Made by a program: the position numbers and the translations under genes. Shown here in pieces: positions 23,500 to 35,295 of a stretch of 64,000 nucleotides of DNA; positions within the stretch are counted from its first letter, which is position 1, and the number at the start of each line of letters is the position of its first letter. Under the pieces are notes generated by a model. It was not told the DNA's origin. It saw only the letters and a list, made by a program, of their open reading frames with translations, and did not search any database. Source of the DNA: Papaver somniferum (Eukaryota > Streptophyta > Magnoliopsida > Ranunculales > Papaveraceae); NCBI RefSeq assembly GCF_003573695.1, contig NC_039361.1:133518777-133582776 (forward strand). The letters run 5' to 3'.

Positions 23500-24500
23500 T
23501 GGGTAGCAAGATACACCACCAACTTTTTCTTAGGGAATCTGTATGGACAAACTCAACACAACTCCGAGAGTAAAAACTCAATCAAGGAAAGTGTGTAGAG
23601 TTATATATCTCTCTCTCTCTCTCTCTTGTTGTTAGAACGTCTACAAAATTGAATCTATGAACCTAACTACAAAAAGAGTTCTAGGACGGTACCAAATACC
23701 AATGTCCAAAGATCAATCAAGTATTTTCCAACTAACAAGGTTGGACCTAGCTACTGTGATTGATCAATGCACAACCTGTGATATTTCAATTATAAAGATA
23801 AACAATATAACACGGAAAATAAAATAAAGCAGACACCAGAAGTTTTGTTAACGAGAAAACGCAAATGCAGAAAAACCCCGGGACCTAATCAAGGTTGAAC
23901 ACCAAACTGTATTAAACCGCTACAGACACTAGCATTCGATCTAGAATGTAGTTCATCCCGAACTCAGTCTCCCACTGATTCAGGTACAGTCACACTCCTT
24001 ACGTCTCTTGAAACCCAGTAGGACTCTACGCAATTGATTCCCTTAGACGATCTCACCCACGACTAAGAGTTGCTTCAACTCAATTGAAGACTTTAAACCA
24101 AATATGCCTCCCACATATTAAGCTTATATTTGATTTCCTGATTTACGATCTGAAAGGATGATCAGATCAAACAATTGATCCAGGTGATGGAAATCGATAG
24201 CAACTTAGACAAAAGCTGGCTATCCTCAAAACCCGGACTTATGCAACCCGAAGTGCAACCTAGTTTATTAACAACCTCACATAAAACTTGTGGAATCAAC
24301 AAAGTGTGAGACGAAGAGACTCTTTTGATTACTAACTATCTTGATTGATGGAGCAAGACTCTACAAACAATCAAGATCAGGATACTCAAGTTATCAAGAT
24401 AAAAGATAACTGGACCTGGCTTCACGAATCCCAGTAAAGTATTTGTAGTCGCTGAACCCTAAAAGTGTTTCTGGAGAGGGCAACTCTAGATACAACTAGG
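23500..24500 (-). repeat. Copia-like LTR in minus orientation, right part (interrupted by Tat copy 1)
   Basis: The sequence contains the phrase GAAAAACCCCGGGACCTAAT and flanks that I know from plant Ty1/copia LTRs in reverse orientation. It ends near 23500 with a GGTGGTGTAT-type U5 end (reverse complement). It continues at 33771 after the copy 1 insertion; the two parts sum to about 2.5 kb. Family assignment (SIRE-like) is tentative. Confidence 0.5.
23608..23631 (+). repeat. (CT)n microsatellite
   Basis: An uninterrupted run of CT dinucleotides, about 10 units, inside the Copia-like LTR. Confidence 0.9.
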
Positions 24501-24719
24501 TGTTGATGGTGGTTTTTAGCTTAGGGTTAAAATCGTAAAACCTTACATATGACATGACGTCACTAGGACCACTATCACATTTATTGAATCATTCAACACG
24601 CCTACGTAAGAATTACCAGGGTACTTTTTTTTTTACATATATATGTGTCATGTTCCACGGTAGAACCCTTAGTATTTACCGACATCACCTTCGTACACCA
24701 AACCCTAAATTCGTACACC

Positions 24720-25330
24720 AGATGTGCCAATGGCATGCCGTGCCAGCCATACCTCCGCGCCAAGCCATGCCAACCATGCCAGCCGCGCCACCGTGCCAAT
24801 GGAAAACCATGCCAGCCACGTCTCCGCGCCCAGGCATGCCAACCATGCCAGTCGCGCCACCGTGCCAATGGCAAACCATACCAGCCACGTCTCCGCGCTC
24901 AGGCATGCCAACCATGCCAGCCACATCTCCGCGCCCAGGCATACCAACCATGCCAGCCGCACCACCATGCCAACCACGTCTCCGCGCCAAAGCATGCTAG
25001 TTGCGCCACCGTGCCAGCCATATCTCCGCGCCAAGGCATGTCAACCATGCCAGCCACGTCTCCGCGCCAAGGCATGCCAACCATGCCAGACGCACCACCG
25101 TGCCAATGGCAAACCATTCCAGCCACGTTTCCGCGCCAAAGCATGCCAACATGCCAGCCGCGCCACCGTGCCAATGGCAAACCATGCCAGACACGTCTCC
25201 GCGCCAAGGCATGCCAACCATGCTAGCCGCACCACATGTGCCAATCGCATTCCGTGCCAGCCACACCTCCGCGCTAAGGCATGCCAACCATGCCAGCCGC
25301 GCCACCATGTCAGCCACAATTCCATGCCAA
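24720..25330. repeat. GC-rich LTR tandem array I (units of about 36 and 72 bp)
   Basis: Repeats of the type ATGCCAGCCACGTCTCCGCG followed by CCAAGGCATGCCAACC fill the U3. The array has no stop codons in several frames on either strand, giving spurious frames of 100-230 codons. The same array recurs at 31385-31800, 38440-38925 and 48170-48620, with different unit numbers. Confidence 0.9.
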
Positions 25331-25364
25331 AGCCATGCCGGCCCCGCTACATGCCGCTGGGTGC

Positions 25365-26260
25365 CAAAACGAAGGGTTGCAACAATCGACGGCCACCCTT
25401 CCATCTGAGATGCAGATCTTAGCCATCCAAGGTTGCCAGCCAACGCATGGTAACCTTTGGCCCAACGCCAAAACCCTAGTTTTGGCCACGCCTAAACCGC
25501 GCTAAGGCATGCCGGCCATGCCACATTTGCCAATGGCATGTCGTGCCAGCCACATTGTCACGCCTAAACCATACCATGCGGGCATTCCTCTCACGTCTGC
25601 CAAAACGAAGGCGTGCGACAATCAATGACCACCTTCCATCTTAGATGCAAATCTTAACCGTCCAAGGTCACCAACCAACGCATGGTAACCTATGGCCCAA
25701 CGCCAAAACCCTAGTTTTGGCCACGCCTAAACCGCGCCAAGGCATGCCAACCATGCCATATGTGCTAATGGCATGCCGTGCCAGCCACCTTGCCGCGCCT
25801 AAACCATACCATACCGGCCTTCCCCTAACGGCTGCCAAAACGAAAGCGTGCGACAATCAACGGACACCCTTCCATCTTAGATGCAAATCTTAGCCGTCCA
25901 AGATCACCAACCAACGCATGGTAACCTTTGGCCCAACGCCAAAACCCTAGTTTTTTCCACGCCTAAACCGCGCCAAGGCATGCCGACCATGCCACATGTG
26001 CCAATGGCATGTCGTGCCATCCACCTTGTTGTACCTAAACCATACCATGCCGGCCTTCCCTTAAAGGCTTCCAAAACGAAGGCTTTCAACAATCGACGAC
26101 CAAATTTCCATCTAAGACGCAGATCTTAGCCGTCCAAGGTTACCAGCTAACGCAGGGCAACCTTTTGGCTCGACGCCAAGCCCTAGTTTTGGTCGCGCCC
26201 AAACAATGCCAAAACCCTAGATTTTGTAAAGCCATGTCGGCCATGCTTTCATGCCACTGG
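25365..26260. repeat. LTR tandem array II (236-bp units)
   Basis: Units share CCAACGCATGGTAACC, then GGCCCAACGCCAAAACCCTA and CACGCCTAAACCGCGCCAAG. The landmark CCAACCAACG appears at about 25672 and 25908, a 236-bp spacing. Three to four units occur here and four to five in the 3' LTR (31835-32990). Recurring 62- and 82-codon frames are shadows of this unit. Confidence 0.9.
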
Positions 26261-27043
26261 CTGCCAAATGAAGGGTTGCAATAATCAAAGGCTACCATTC
26301 CTGTCAAGATGTAAAATCTCGACCGTCGAAGGTCACCACCGAGCCGGCAAGTCTCCCAAGCTCAACTTGCCAAACAACAGCAACATGCTACATGTTTTCC
26401 ACGAAAACACTCGAGACATCAGCACATGTCACAAACTGGGGGATGCTCATTGGGTATTGGTTTGGCGGTTTACAGCGTGCGGCATACACTACGCCTGTTA
26501 CAAGACAGTGTCATAAGGATGAGGCGGTTAGTAAATACAAGGAGTAACGGTAAAACGCTTTCTTTTATGGAACATCAATTCCAGGCGTTACCGGTTACCA
26601 CCTCCCAATTACTCATCCATTTTTCATTTCTTACGATACCAGAGTACGTTTCACTTCGACTTGCATAAATAGGTCTTACCTATTTCCACCGAACAACAAA
26701 TTATGGTCAGAAGCATACAACACTCAGAAAACGTTTGCTAGCTTTCCCATCTGTTAGATTCCCACTTTCTGATGCAAGTCACAAAAACAACTATTCTTCC
26801 AGGATCAACTATTCTGGTCTCAACACTCTCTTCGCTTCCCTCCCCAAAACTAACCCTTCTCCTCCTCTTTGTGACCGAAACAAGTCTGGAACGACCATTT
26901 CTTGGTTTAGGCCGGATGTTTACAGATCGATCTCTCAAATCTAAAGTACTCCCTTGCAGTACATTTTTTAGGTTTAGACTCGTTTCTCACCCACACACCC
27001 GAAATTACCGAAATCAGCTGAAACCGTTTTCACCCTCAAACAA

Positions 27044-27061
27044 TTGGCAACCACAGCGGGA
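27044..27061 (+). other. Primer binding site of Tat copy 1
   Basis: TTGGCAACCACAGCGGGA lies two bases after the LTR end. It resembles the TGGCGACTCCACTGGG type used by Ogre/Tat elements; element 3 has TTGGCGACCACAGTAGGA at the same place. Confidence 0.75.
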
Positions 27062-28195
27062 GATTGATCTTTCGGTTACAATGTCAACTTTCAATCCTCG
27101 ATCTCATATTTCAACCCAGATGTCAGGACGGTAGAATCCAAAAGACCCGCCCAGGGATCGACGGCTCAGTTACCAGACGGCCCGGTTACCAGTCATGACA
27201 CGACAAGGGATGACTGAGGACTTTCCACAGTCACGGCGGTGCTTCCCACAAAACTCGGTCTTATACCCGGGAGATTCCTTTTCATCAGGAGATCCGAAAA
27301 ACCGAGTAAGTCTTGTTAGACAAAATACATGGTCTACTACTTCAAATCTTCACAGGGAGATAAAAAACCGACAGCCATATTTTTCCCGTGTTTCATGCTT
27401 TCTACTATCGCACAACATTCACAATTCCATGACTTCCCTGGGGTACTCATGACACTTATATTCATAACCAAAAACATCAATATTCTAAAACAGTTCATTC
27501 CAAATAATAATCAAAAACCTCAGGGGTAATACTTGTCTATCAACCCAAAAATCCATAAAATCAAAACCATAAACCAAGTGCTTTGTTTTCCCTTAAAAAA
27601 AACAGTCACCTACCCATACGTGCCTACTTTGCATAATAATGATTACCCGTCACTATTCATGAGGTAGCCGACGCTACTACGGTGATATTCGAAGAGGAAT
27701 TGTTTATGACGAAGTGTTTCTACAAGTTTATGAAAGGCATACCCACGGATAGGGTTTACACCAGTTCAGAAGAACAATATTTCTACAGATTTATGGAAGG
27801 CATACCTATGGCTAGGGTTTGCACCAACACAATAAAATAAGAAAACAAATTGAAAGAGAAACGCTGGAGTACATAGCTGGAATATGCTTTCCCACTTTAT
27901 TGCTACCGCGCTACCGCTAACACCAGGACGTGAGAACAAAGATACGAGATAAAAAGGAGAGCCAACCCCTTTCATACACATAACAATTTTGGAATCTGAA
28001 TAAGGAAATGATTTCCTATTTGAGCTACGTATGGAAAGAGGCAACTGGGCCCGCAAGAACAAGTCCGCGCCATGCCAAGCCAACAGTCCGCGCCATGCCC
28101 AGCCGACAGTCTGCGCCATATCAAATCCAGGCCAGCGTCCATGCCAAGCCAGCGTCCACGCCAAGCCAGCGCCCATTCCAAGCCGATCCAGCGCT

Positions 28196-28380
28196 AACAA
28201 CTTGCATCTTTCCAGCGCCAGCAGCTTGCATCCTTCCAGCGCTAACAACTTGCATCTACAGCAGCTTGCATCCTTTCCAGCGCCAGCAGCTTGCATCCTT
28301 TCCAGCGCTAACAACTTGCATCTTTACAACATCTTGCATCTTCCCTGCGCCAGCAGCTTGCATCCTTCCAGCGTTGCTCT
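28196..28380 (+). repeat. Short tandem repeat of about 24-27 bp, internal region of copy 1
   Basis: The unit CAGCAGCTTGCATCCTTTCC plus AGCG alternates with CTAACAACTTGCATCTTTCC, about seven units. The matching array of copy 2 is near 44890-45075 on the opposite strand. Confidence 0.85.
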
Positions 28381-28383
28381 TGA

Positions 28384-28776
28384 ACGCCCAGTAGAAGAGA
28401 ATCAACAATCTAATTTCATTACACGAAAAGATCAGGAACGACTTCTCCAAAATCGAAGCAAAGAAAAATCAGCAACCCCCCTGAGTTCACAAACACTCTT
28501 TTCCCTGTCAGTAGATGCATGATTTCTGGGGACTTCGCCCGTAAAATCGTGTAGTCTATGATGAAAAATTTATGTGAGATTTTATATTTCCCTAAGGCGC
28601 AACGTCAAGGCATATTTGCATCCCTCAACCGCACTGCATCAGAGAAGCAGCTGTTTCCAACCAGAAAAGCCGTTCCCAAACCCCAACCTCTCCTGGAAAG
28701 CACGATTGATAGATGGAACTGGGGACTCCTAACCATTGTTCCCTTGAAGGGTGTCCAATTTGACAGCACGCTGATT
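28384..28776 (+). pseudogene. gag-protease scraps of Tat copy 1
   Basis: Two short stretches survive. NQQSNFITRKDQERLLQNRS (from about 28399) matches EQSSFITCEGFERLLEDRRK in the gag of element 3. CEILYFPKAQRQGIFASLNR (from about 28573) and later WGLLTIVPLKGVQFDSTLIN match the region just before the protease in element 3 (CELVYLSKAQRKDIFAALNH; WGLITTFHLKGNKFKRALID). Tandem repeats replace everything downstream. The same scraps occur in copy 2 (about 44900-44500, minus strand), so the loss predates the separation of the two copies. Confidence 0.75.
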
Positions 28777-28784
28777 AACACAGC

Positions 28785-28900
28785 CGCTCCGCTTCAACAT
28801 CCTCCAGCAGCGACTCCGCTTCAATGATCACTCTGATAGCCGCTCCGCTTCAACACTCGCTCCAGCAGCCGCTCCGTTTCAGCGTTCTCTCCATAAGATT
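28785..28900 (+). repeat. Tandem repeat of GCCGCTCCGCTTCAAC-type units
   Basis: About five degenerate units of CAGCCGCTCCGCTTCAAC with variable spacers. The equivalent in copy 2 lies near 44350-44500. Confidence 0.75.
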
Positions 28901-30869
28901 CTACAGGATCCAAAGACGAGGCTTCAGCGTTCGGCTTCTTAAGTTTCAACATCTTCTCCAAGAGCCGAAGCTGCTTCAACGATGCTTCTTCCTGCATAGG
29001 GTCGTACCACCACGCTTCCCATGTCAAGGATCATGATCACAACCAACCAATCTTCGTAGTCATGGACAGTTTGCTCACTTATGCATCTAGCCAATCCTTT
29101 TATTTCCACGGATGCCCATACAACTCCATCCAATCCTTTTACTTTCACGGATGCCCATACAATTCCATCCAACTTACTTTGTTACCACGACAATGTAGTT
29201 TCTTCTGATTACATCTTCTACCAAGAATTGTTGCCGCTCATTTGTTGATACCAGCCAGAGCTTCACCACAACAACAATCACTACAAAGATGGAAACATGT
29301 AATAACCATACTTGAGGGCTGAGGATATACACGGAATCCCTTCACTGTCAAATCTCAGAAGACACAGTCAACCAAAAGGCCATAGCCGCAACAAGGTCAT
29401 CTACTCTTCAAGGGTGCAGCGCAAGAATATCATCACCTCTCTTTCTAGAAGACGCCTTCAACACTTTACAAGGCCGCAGAGGATCCCAATCCTTCTCAGA
29501 GGAAAACAACTTCAGAAACTGAAGAAAAATGCGACTGGGGACTTCTCTTCGCAGTCCATCGACGACCATCAAAAACTCATGAGATAACTCCATAGACGCG
29601 GCTGAAACATTTTCTTGAAGAAACAGAGGGAGCCGTGATAAACAACATAACTCTCTCATTCCTACATCTTCACTATCCAGAATATTTCGTCCATGCGATA
29701 TCCTGAGCATCCCAGCGTCACATCCAAAAGAGTACGATAAGCTTGTTTCAAATCACGTGGACGTGGATTCAAGGCGATGCAATGAAAATAGGATACACAT
29801 GGGGACTACCAGCATGAGACGCTTTCACTCCCCTCAACCAGGTTATTTCTGATTTCAACATCATCACTGTCGAAGTTTCACGAGCCGCAAGAATTTCTCA
29901 ACACGAAGCCGTACATGTACACCGAAGACTTCAAGAGAACGCCACAAAGATACATTCACATATTCATCCATGCCATCGGATCAAACTGAAGTATAACCGG
30001 GGACTTCTTACCACATCTCATTCCATACGATAGTCCAAGATTCAGAAGATGGTTCTAAGGATGTCGCTTGGAAAAAAGTCCTGGAAGACTTGATAGCAGC
30101 ACATCGGCAACGAAACGTCTCCCTATTTCATCCGGGGGCGCCAGAAGTTTTCAACCATACAAGCATTCACAACGCATCATCGTTACGATCAGAAGGTCCA
30201 GGCACTGAACAACCTAAAGCCGAGGATGGACCGACGCCGCAACCACAATCTCCAAGATTAACCCTGACATGATCGTTGTCGAGCATATATTCCATCCATC
30301 CGTCCCAAGAATGCAATGGAGTTTGGTAAATTTTGGAATCCACTGGAGAGACACTGCAGACGAAAGCGCGGATACAAACGAGCAACAGAAAACAGAAGAA
30401 GGTCAATACCTCTTTTCATACGGACGGAGTTTCTAGAGTTTTGCACAGAATAAAGTTCCATTCTTGCTCCATGAACGGGAAAAAATGACTCGGCGCGACT
30501 ATGGTACCCCGGGCCTGCAACATCCTTCCTGAATTCTTGATGAGTTTCACTGTCGGGCCGTTTTCACCTCCTAAACAAGCTCAAAACCTAAATATTCTCT
30601 CGTAAGGAGATAGGAAATTCTTTCCGGTCAGATGGAGGGGGGACCGTCAAAATCCGAGTTCGTACGAGAATTCTACAACGATTTTAGTAAGGATCACTAA
30701 TTAGGATTTCGGCATCCCAAACCCTGATTTCGACAAAGTTGCTAGGCGCCATCACTACCATTTGATAACCGAAGTTCCAGCGTCATCAGCATCGTTTGGT
30801 ATCCGAAGTTCTGAAACCAGTTTACACCATTCTGCGGACTGAAGACAGTTTCCACCATTCTATTGACCG

Positions 30870-30970
30870 AAGCTAGTTTCCTCCATTCCAAGCCGACCAA
30901 CGCCTGCGGCTCCCATTTCCAAGTTGACCAACGCCTACGGCTTCCATTCCAACCCGACAATCTACATCTC
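30870..30970 (+). repeat. Tandem repeat near the 3' end of the copy 1 internal region
   Basis: Units of about 30-35 bp built on CCGACCAACGCCTGCGGCTC. The equivalent in copy 2 is 39355-39470. Confidence 0.75.
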
Positions 30971-31169
30971 ACCACTTCACGGTCTAGCCAGCAACACCAC
31001 AACTAGAACCTATGCAAGTCCGCCAACACGAGAATCACGAACTCTCCTTACCTCTCGAAAAAGGTTAGTCGGGTCTTTTTGACCATCTTTTCATGACTTG
31101 TCATTTTGATTTTGTCCTCGCCTGTCACCATCTTATGCTTACCTCGCAACAATGCTCTTGTTCCGATCT

Positions 31170-31184
31170 AAGCAGGGGACTTAA
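31170..31184 (+). other. Polypurine tract of Tat copy 1
   Basis: AAGCAGGGGACTTAA directly precedes the 3' LTR. The identical 15 bases precede the 3' LTR of element 3 (63053-63067). Confidence 0.85.
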
Positions 31185-33765
31185 TATTGATGGTGGTTTT
31201 TAACTTAGGGTTAAAATCGTAAAACCTTACATCTGACATGATGTCACTAGGACCACTAGCATATTTATTGAATCATTCAACACGCCTACGTAAGAATTAC
31301 CAGGGTACCTTTTTTTTTACATATGTATGTGTCATGTTCCACGGTAGAACCCTTAGTATTGACCGACATCACCTTCGTACACCAAACCAAAAATTCTTAC
31401 ACCACCGTGCCAATGGAAAACCATGCCAGCCACGTCTCCGCGCCAAGGCATGCCAACCATGACAACCGCACCACCGTTCCAATAGCAAACCATGCCAGCC
31501 ACGTCTCTGCGCCAAAGCATGCCAACCATGCCAGCCACATCTCCGCGTCAAGGCATGCCAACCATGCCAGCCGCACCACCGTGCCAATGGCAAACCATGC
31601 CAGCCACGTCTCCGCGCCAAAGCAGGCCAACTATGCCAGCCGCGCCACCGTGCCAATGACAAACCATGCCAGCCACGTCTCCGCGCCAAGGCATGCAAAC
31701 CATGCCAGCCGCACCACATGTGCTAATGGCATGCCATGCCAGCCACACCTCCGCGCCCAAGGCATGCCAACCATGCAAGCCACGGTTCCATGCCAAAGCC
31801 ATGCCGGCCCCGCTACATGCCGCTGGCTGCCAAAACGAAGAGTTGCAACAATCAACGACCAACCTTCCAACTGAGATGCAGATCTTAGCCATCCAAGGTC
31901 GCCAACCAACGCATGGTAACCTTTGGCCTAACACCAGAACCCTAGTTTTGGCCACGCCTAAACCGCGCCAAGGCATGTCGACCATGCCACATGTGCCAAT
32001 GGCATGCCGTGCCAGCCACCTTTCCGCGCCTAAACCATACCATGCGGGACTTCCCCTCACGGCTGCCAAAACGAAGGCGTGCGACAATCAATGACCACCC
32101 TTCCATCTTAGATACAAATATTAACCGGCCAAGGTCACCAACCAACGTATGGTAACCTTTGGCCCAACGCAAAACCCCTAGTTTTGGCTACGCCTAAACC
32201 GCGCCAAGGCATGCCTACCATACCACATGTGCCAATGGCATGCCGTGCCAGCCACCTTGTCGCGCCTAAACCATGCCATGCGGGCCTTCCCCTCACGTCT
32301 GCCAAAACGAAGGCGTGCGACAATCAATGTCCACCCTTCCATCTTAGATACAACTATTAACCGTCCAAGGTCCCCAACCAACGCATAGTAACCTTTGGCC
32401 CAACGCCAAAACCCTAGTTTTGGCCACGCCTAAACCGCGCCAAGGCATGCCGACCATGCCACATATGCCAATGGCATGCCGCTCCAGCCACCTTGCCGCG
32501 CCTAAACCATACTGACCTTCCCCTCACGACTGCCAAAACGAAGGCGTGCGACAATCAACGGCCACCCTTCCATCTTAGATGCAAATCTTAGCCGTCCAAG
32601 GTCACCAACCAGCGTATGGAAACCTTTGGCCCAACGCCAAAACCCTAGTTTTGGCCACGCCTAAACCGCGCCAAGGAATGCCGACCATGCCACATGTTCC
32701 AATGGCATGCCGTGCCGGCCACCTTGCTGCGCCTAAACCATACCATGCCGGTCTTCCCTTCATGACTTCCAAAACGAAGGCTTGCAACAATCGACGGTCA
32801 CATTTCCATCTAAGATGCATATCTTAGCCGTCCAAGGTTACCATCTAACGCAGGGCAACCTTTTGGCTCGACGCCAAGCCCTAGTTTTGGTCGCGCCCAA
32901 ACAATGCCAAAACCATAGCTTTTGGCCACGCATAAACTAAGCCATATTAAAGCCATGCCGGCCATGCTTTCATTCCACTGTCTACTAAACGAAGGGTTGC
33001 AATAATCAACGGCTACCCTTCCTCTCAAGATGCAAAATTTCGACCGTCGAAGGTCACCAACGAGCCGGCAAGTCTCCCAAGCTCAACTTGCTAACAACAA
33101 CAACATGCTACATGTTTTTCACGAAAACACTCGGGACATCAAAACATGTTACAAACTAGGGGATGCTCATTGGGTATTGGTTTGGAGGTTTATAGCGTGC
33201 GGCGTACACTACGCCCATTACAAGACAGTGTCATAAGGATGAGGTGGTTAGTAAATACAGGGAGTAATGATAAAACTCTTTCTTTTATGGAACATCAATT
33301 CCAGGCATTATCGGTTACCACCTCCTCCCATTTACTCATCCATTTTCCATTTCTTACGAGACCAAAGTACGTTTCACTTCGACTTGTATAAATAGGTCTT
33401 ACCTATTTCCACCGAACAACAAGTTACGGTCAGAAGCGTACAACACTCAGAAAACGTTTGCTATCTTTCCCATCTGTTAGCTTCCCACTTTCGGATGCAA
33501 GTCACAAAACAACTACTCTTCCAGGATCAACTATTCTGGTCTCAACACTCTCTTCGCTTCCCTCCCCAAAACCAACCCTTCCCCTCCTCTTTGTGACCGA
33601 AGCAAGTCTGGAACGACCATTTCTTGGTTTAGGTCAGATTTGTACAGATCGATCTCTTGAATCTAAAGTACTCCCTTGCAGTACATTGTTTAGGCTTTAG
33701 ACTCGTTTCTCACCCACACACCCGAAATTACCGAAATCAGCAGAAATCGTTTTCACCCTCAAACA
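31185..33765 (+). repeat. 3' LTR of Tat copy 1
   Basis: 2581 bp, starting TATTGATGG and ending CTCAAACA. In a stretch of about 130 bases near 33160-33290, compared by eye with 26440-26570, I count about ten substitutions, mostly transitions. The insertion is therefore not young. Array I (31385-31800) has fewer units than in the 5' LTR, and array II (31835-32990) has more. Confidence 0.93.
33387..33395 (+). promoter_or_regulatory. TATA box of the copy 1 3' LTR
   Basis: TATAAATAG lies about 380 bases before the LTR end, upstream of the R/U5 segment shared by the whole family. Confidence 0.6.
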
Positions 33766-33770
33766 CTAGG

Positions 33771-35295
33771 ACACGCCAAAAAGTAGTGTAGGGATTCAAA
33801 GACCCCAGTTTCCAAGAGTTCCCCTTTTATAGACTTCAAATCCTAGGTTGCTTTAGGTTTAAGCTAAGATAGATTTGGAACCAAGCAAACAATATCCACC
33901 GTTAGATGAAAGCTTTGAATCTTAATCACATATATAACATATACACTATGGTTAGGTAAACCGTAACCGAACCGTGTATAAAGACTATGTTCAACATGGT
34001 TAGCCGAAACTAGCCGATTTGAACTTCAAAGCTTAACACTCATTTTCATGTTCACTAAGACATTAATATTGAGTCACAATCATGTGATCGGATGAGTCTA
34101 GTGTTAATTAGAGAAACGATAAAATGCAAATTAATTCATAGAAATAATTTAATCGTAATTGAATCATGATCGACATTTTTTGTAAACGTACAAAGTATAA
34201 TTATTTAAATCGTTCGTGAATCGGCTGAGTCATAGTACGCAGACGGGTTTGCAAACTTATATGCAATTACCGAGTTCCGGAGTCTACAAAACTTTTCAGT
34301 TCATAAACCGGTTTCCAAACTTATGCAATTACCAAGTTTCAGACTCTTACATAACTTTTCAGTTTACGTACTGGTTTGCAAACTTTGAACCAACTCAAAG
34401 TTGCGTAGTCTATAGAACTTTTTAGTTCACGTACCGGTTTTCCAACTTAAGACCTTTGCCGGTTCCGGAATTCACAGAACATTCATCTTGCGTATCGGTT
34501 TGGGTACTAAACTGGTTCTAGAATATATAACTGTTTTGGCTCGCATAACAGTTTGATTATTTTAACCCGGTTCCCTTACCACAGTCCCACAATTGTTTGT
34601 ATATATACAAATATACATACCTATCCAGATAATGAAACAAACAGATTTTCCCATGATGTACATACGAATATGCATATCACATAAATCTGAAAGTCGATAT
34701 ATGTAATACGTATTCGTACACGTAGCTACTCCGCTACATGTACAAATACATGTAATACGGCTTCATACATACAACAGTTTCTCAGTTAGTAAGACTGATA
34801 ACACTGGATTGTATTCCAAGTGTAGCAGTTCTATATTTATCTAAATCAATTCGAAACATTCATGAATAACAACAATGACACGTATCATTATTCCAGGCTA
34901 TTTACGAATGATAAACTTGAATCATGATTTGGTTCCGAACAATAAATTGTTCTCCACCGAATTTAATCAAGTATGAACAATTGTTCATTAAGCTTAGTCA
35001 TTATATTTCGAGAAATTTTCGTAAACTAAATAAATAGTTCTCGACTCGAAATTCTTGTCTATGCAAGCTAGTCTAATTAGGTATGCAACAATCGTCTCAA
35101 AGATATAATAGTGAATATAACTTGAGAAATAGGTGGTTCAGTCTTCACATACTTTTTGTTGATTAAGTTCTCCAAAAGCTTCAGTTGATCTTCGCCTTCA
35201 AACGGTAGAATGCAAATGATGACTGGCTCATTTCTCAACTCCATTATCCTAGACTGAGACTTAACTAATTCTAGACTAGAAATCAAGATATAGTT
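33771..35295 (-). repeat. Copia-like LTR in minus orientation, left part
   Basis: Continuation of 23500-24500 after the target duplication. Its outer end (reverse complement) reads AAACTATATCTTGATTTCTA. There are no genes. The small frame at 35077-35286 is not supported by anything recognisable. Confidence 0.5.

Larger units (their letters stand above)
24501..27042 (+). repeat. 5' LTR of Tat copy 1
   Basis: It starts TGTTGATGGTGG and ends CTCAAACA, 2542 bp. It contains array I, array II and an R/U5 region with GTCTGGAACGACCATTTC. Its TATA box is mutated to CATAAATAGG (26664-26673), while the 3' LTR keeps TATAAATAGG. Confidence 0.93.
24501..33765 (+). mobile_element. Tat-type Ty3/gypsy non-autonomous retrotransposon, copy 1 (complete, TSD CTAGG)
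   Basis: The two LTRs (24501-27042 and 31185-33765) flank a 4142-bp internal region. CTAGG at 24496-24500 and 33766-33770 is the 5-bp target duplication, and the split LTR on either side confirms the borders. A primer binding site (27044-27061) and a polypurine tract (31170-31184) are in place. The internal region encodes no polymerase. It has only scraps of gag and protease plus short tandem repeats, so it depended on another element for enzymes. The lineage call rests on the gag-protease scraps, R/U5, PBS and PPT shared with element 3 at 51974. Confidence 0.93.

Noticed and set aside
24554..25443. Open frames up to 232 codons on both strands in the first LTR
   Set aside because: They come from stop-poor GC-rich tandem units. 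The same frames recur in every LTR of the family, with no domain and mutually overlapping strands.
29408..29710. 100-codon antisense frame conserved in copy 2 (43565-43867)
   Set aside because: The two versions differ at more than ten residues, many non-conservative, and no domain is recognised. Conservation is explained by the common origin of the copies.
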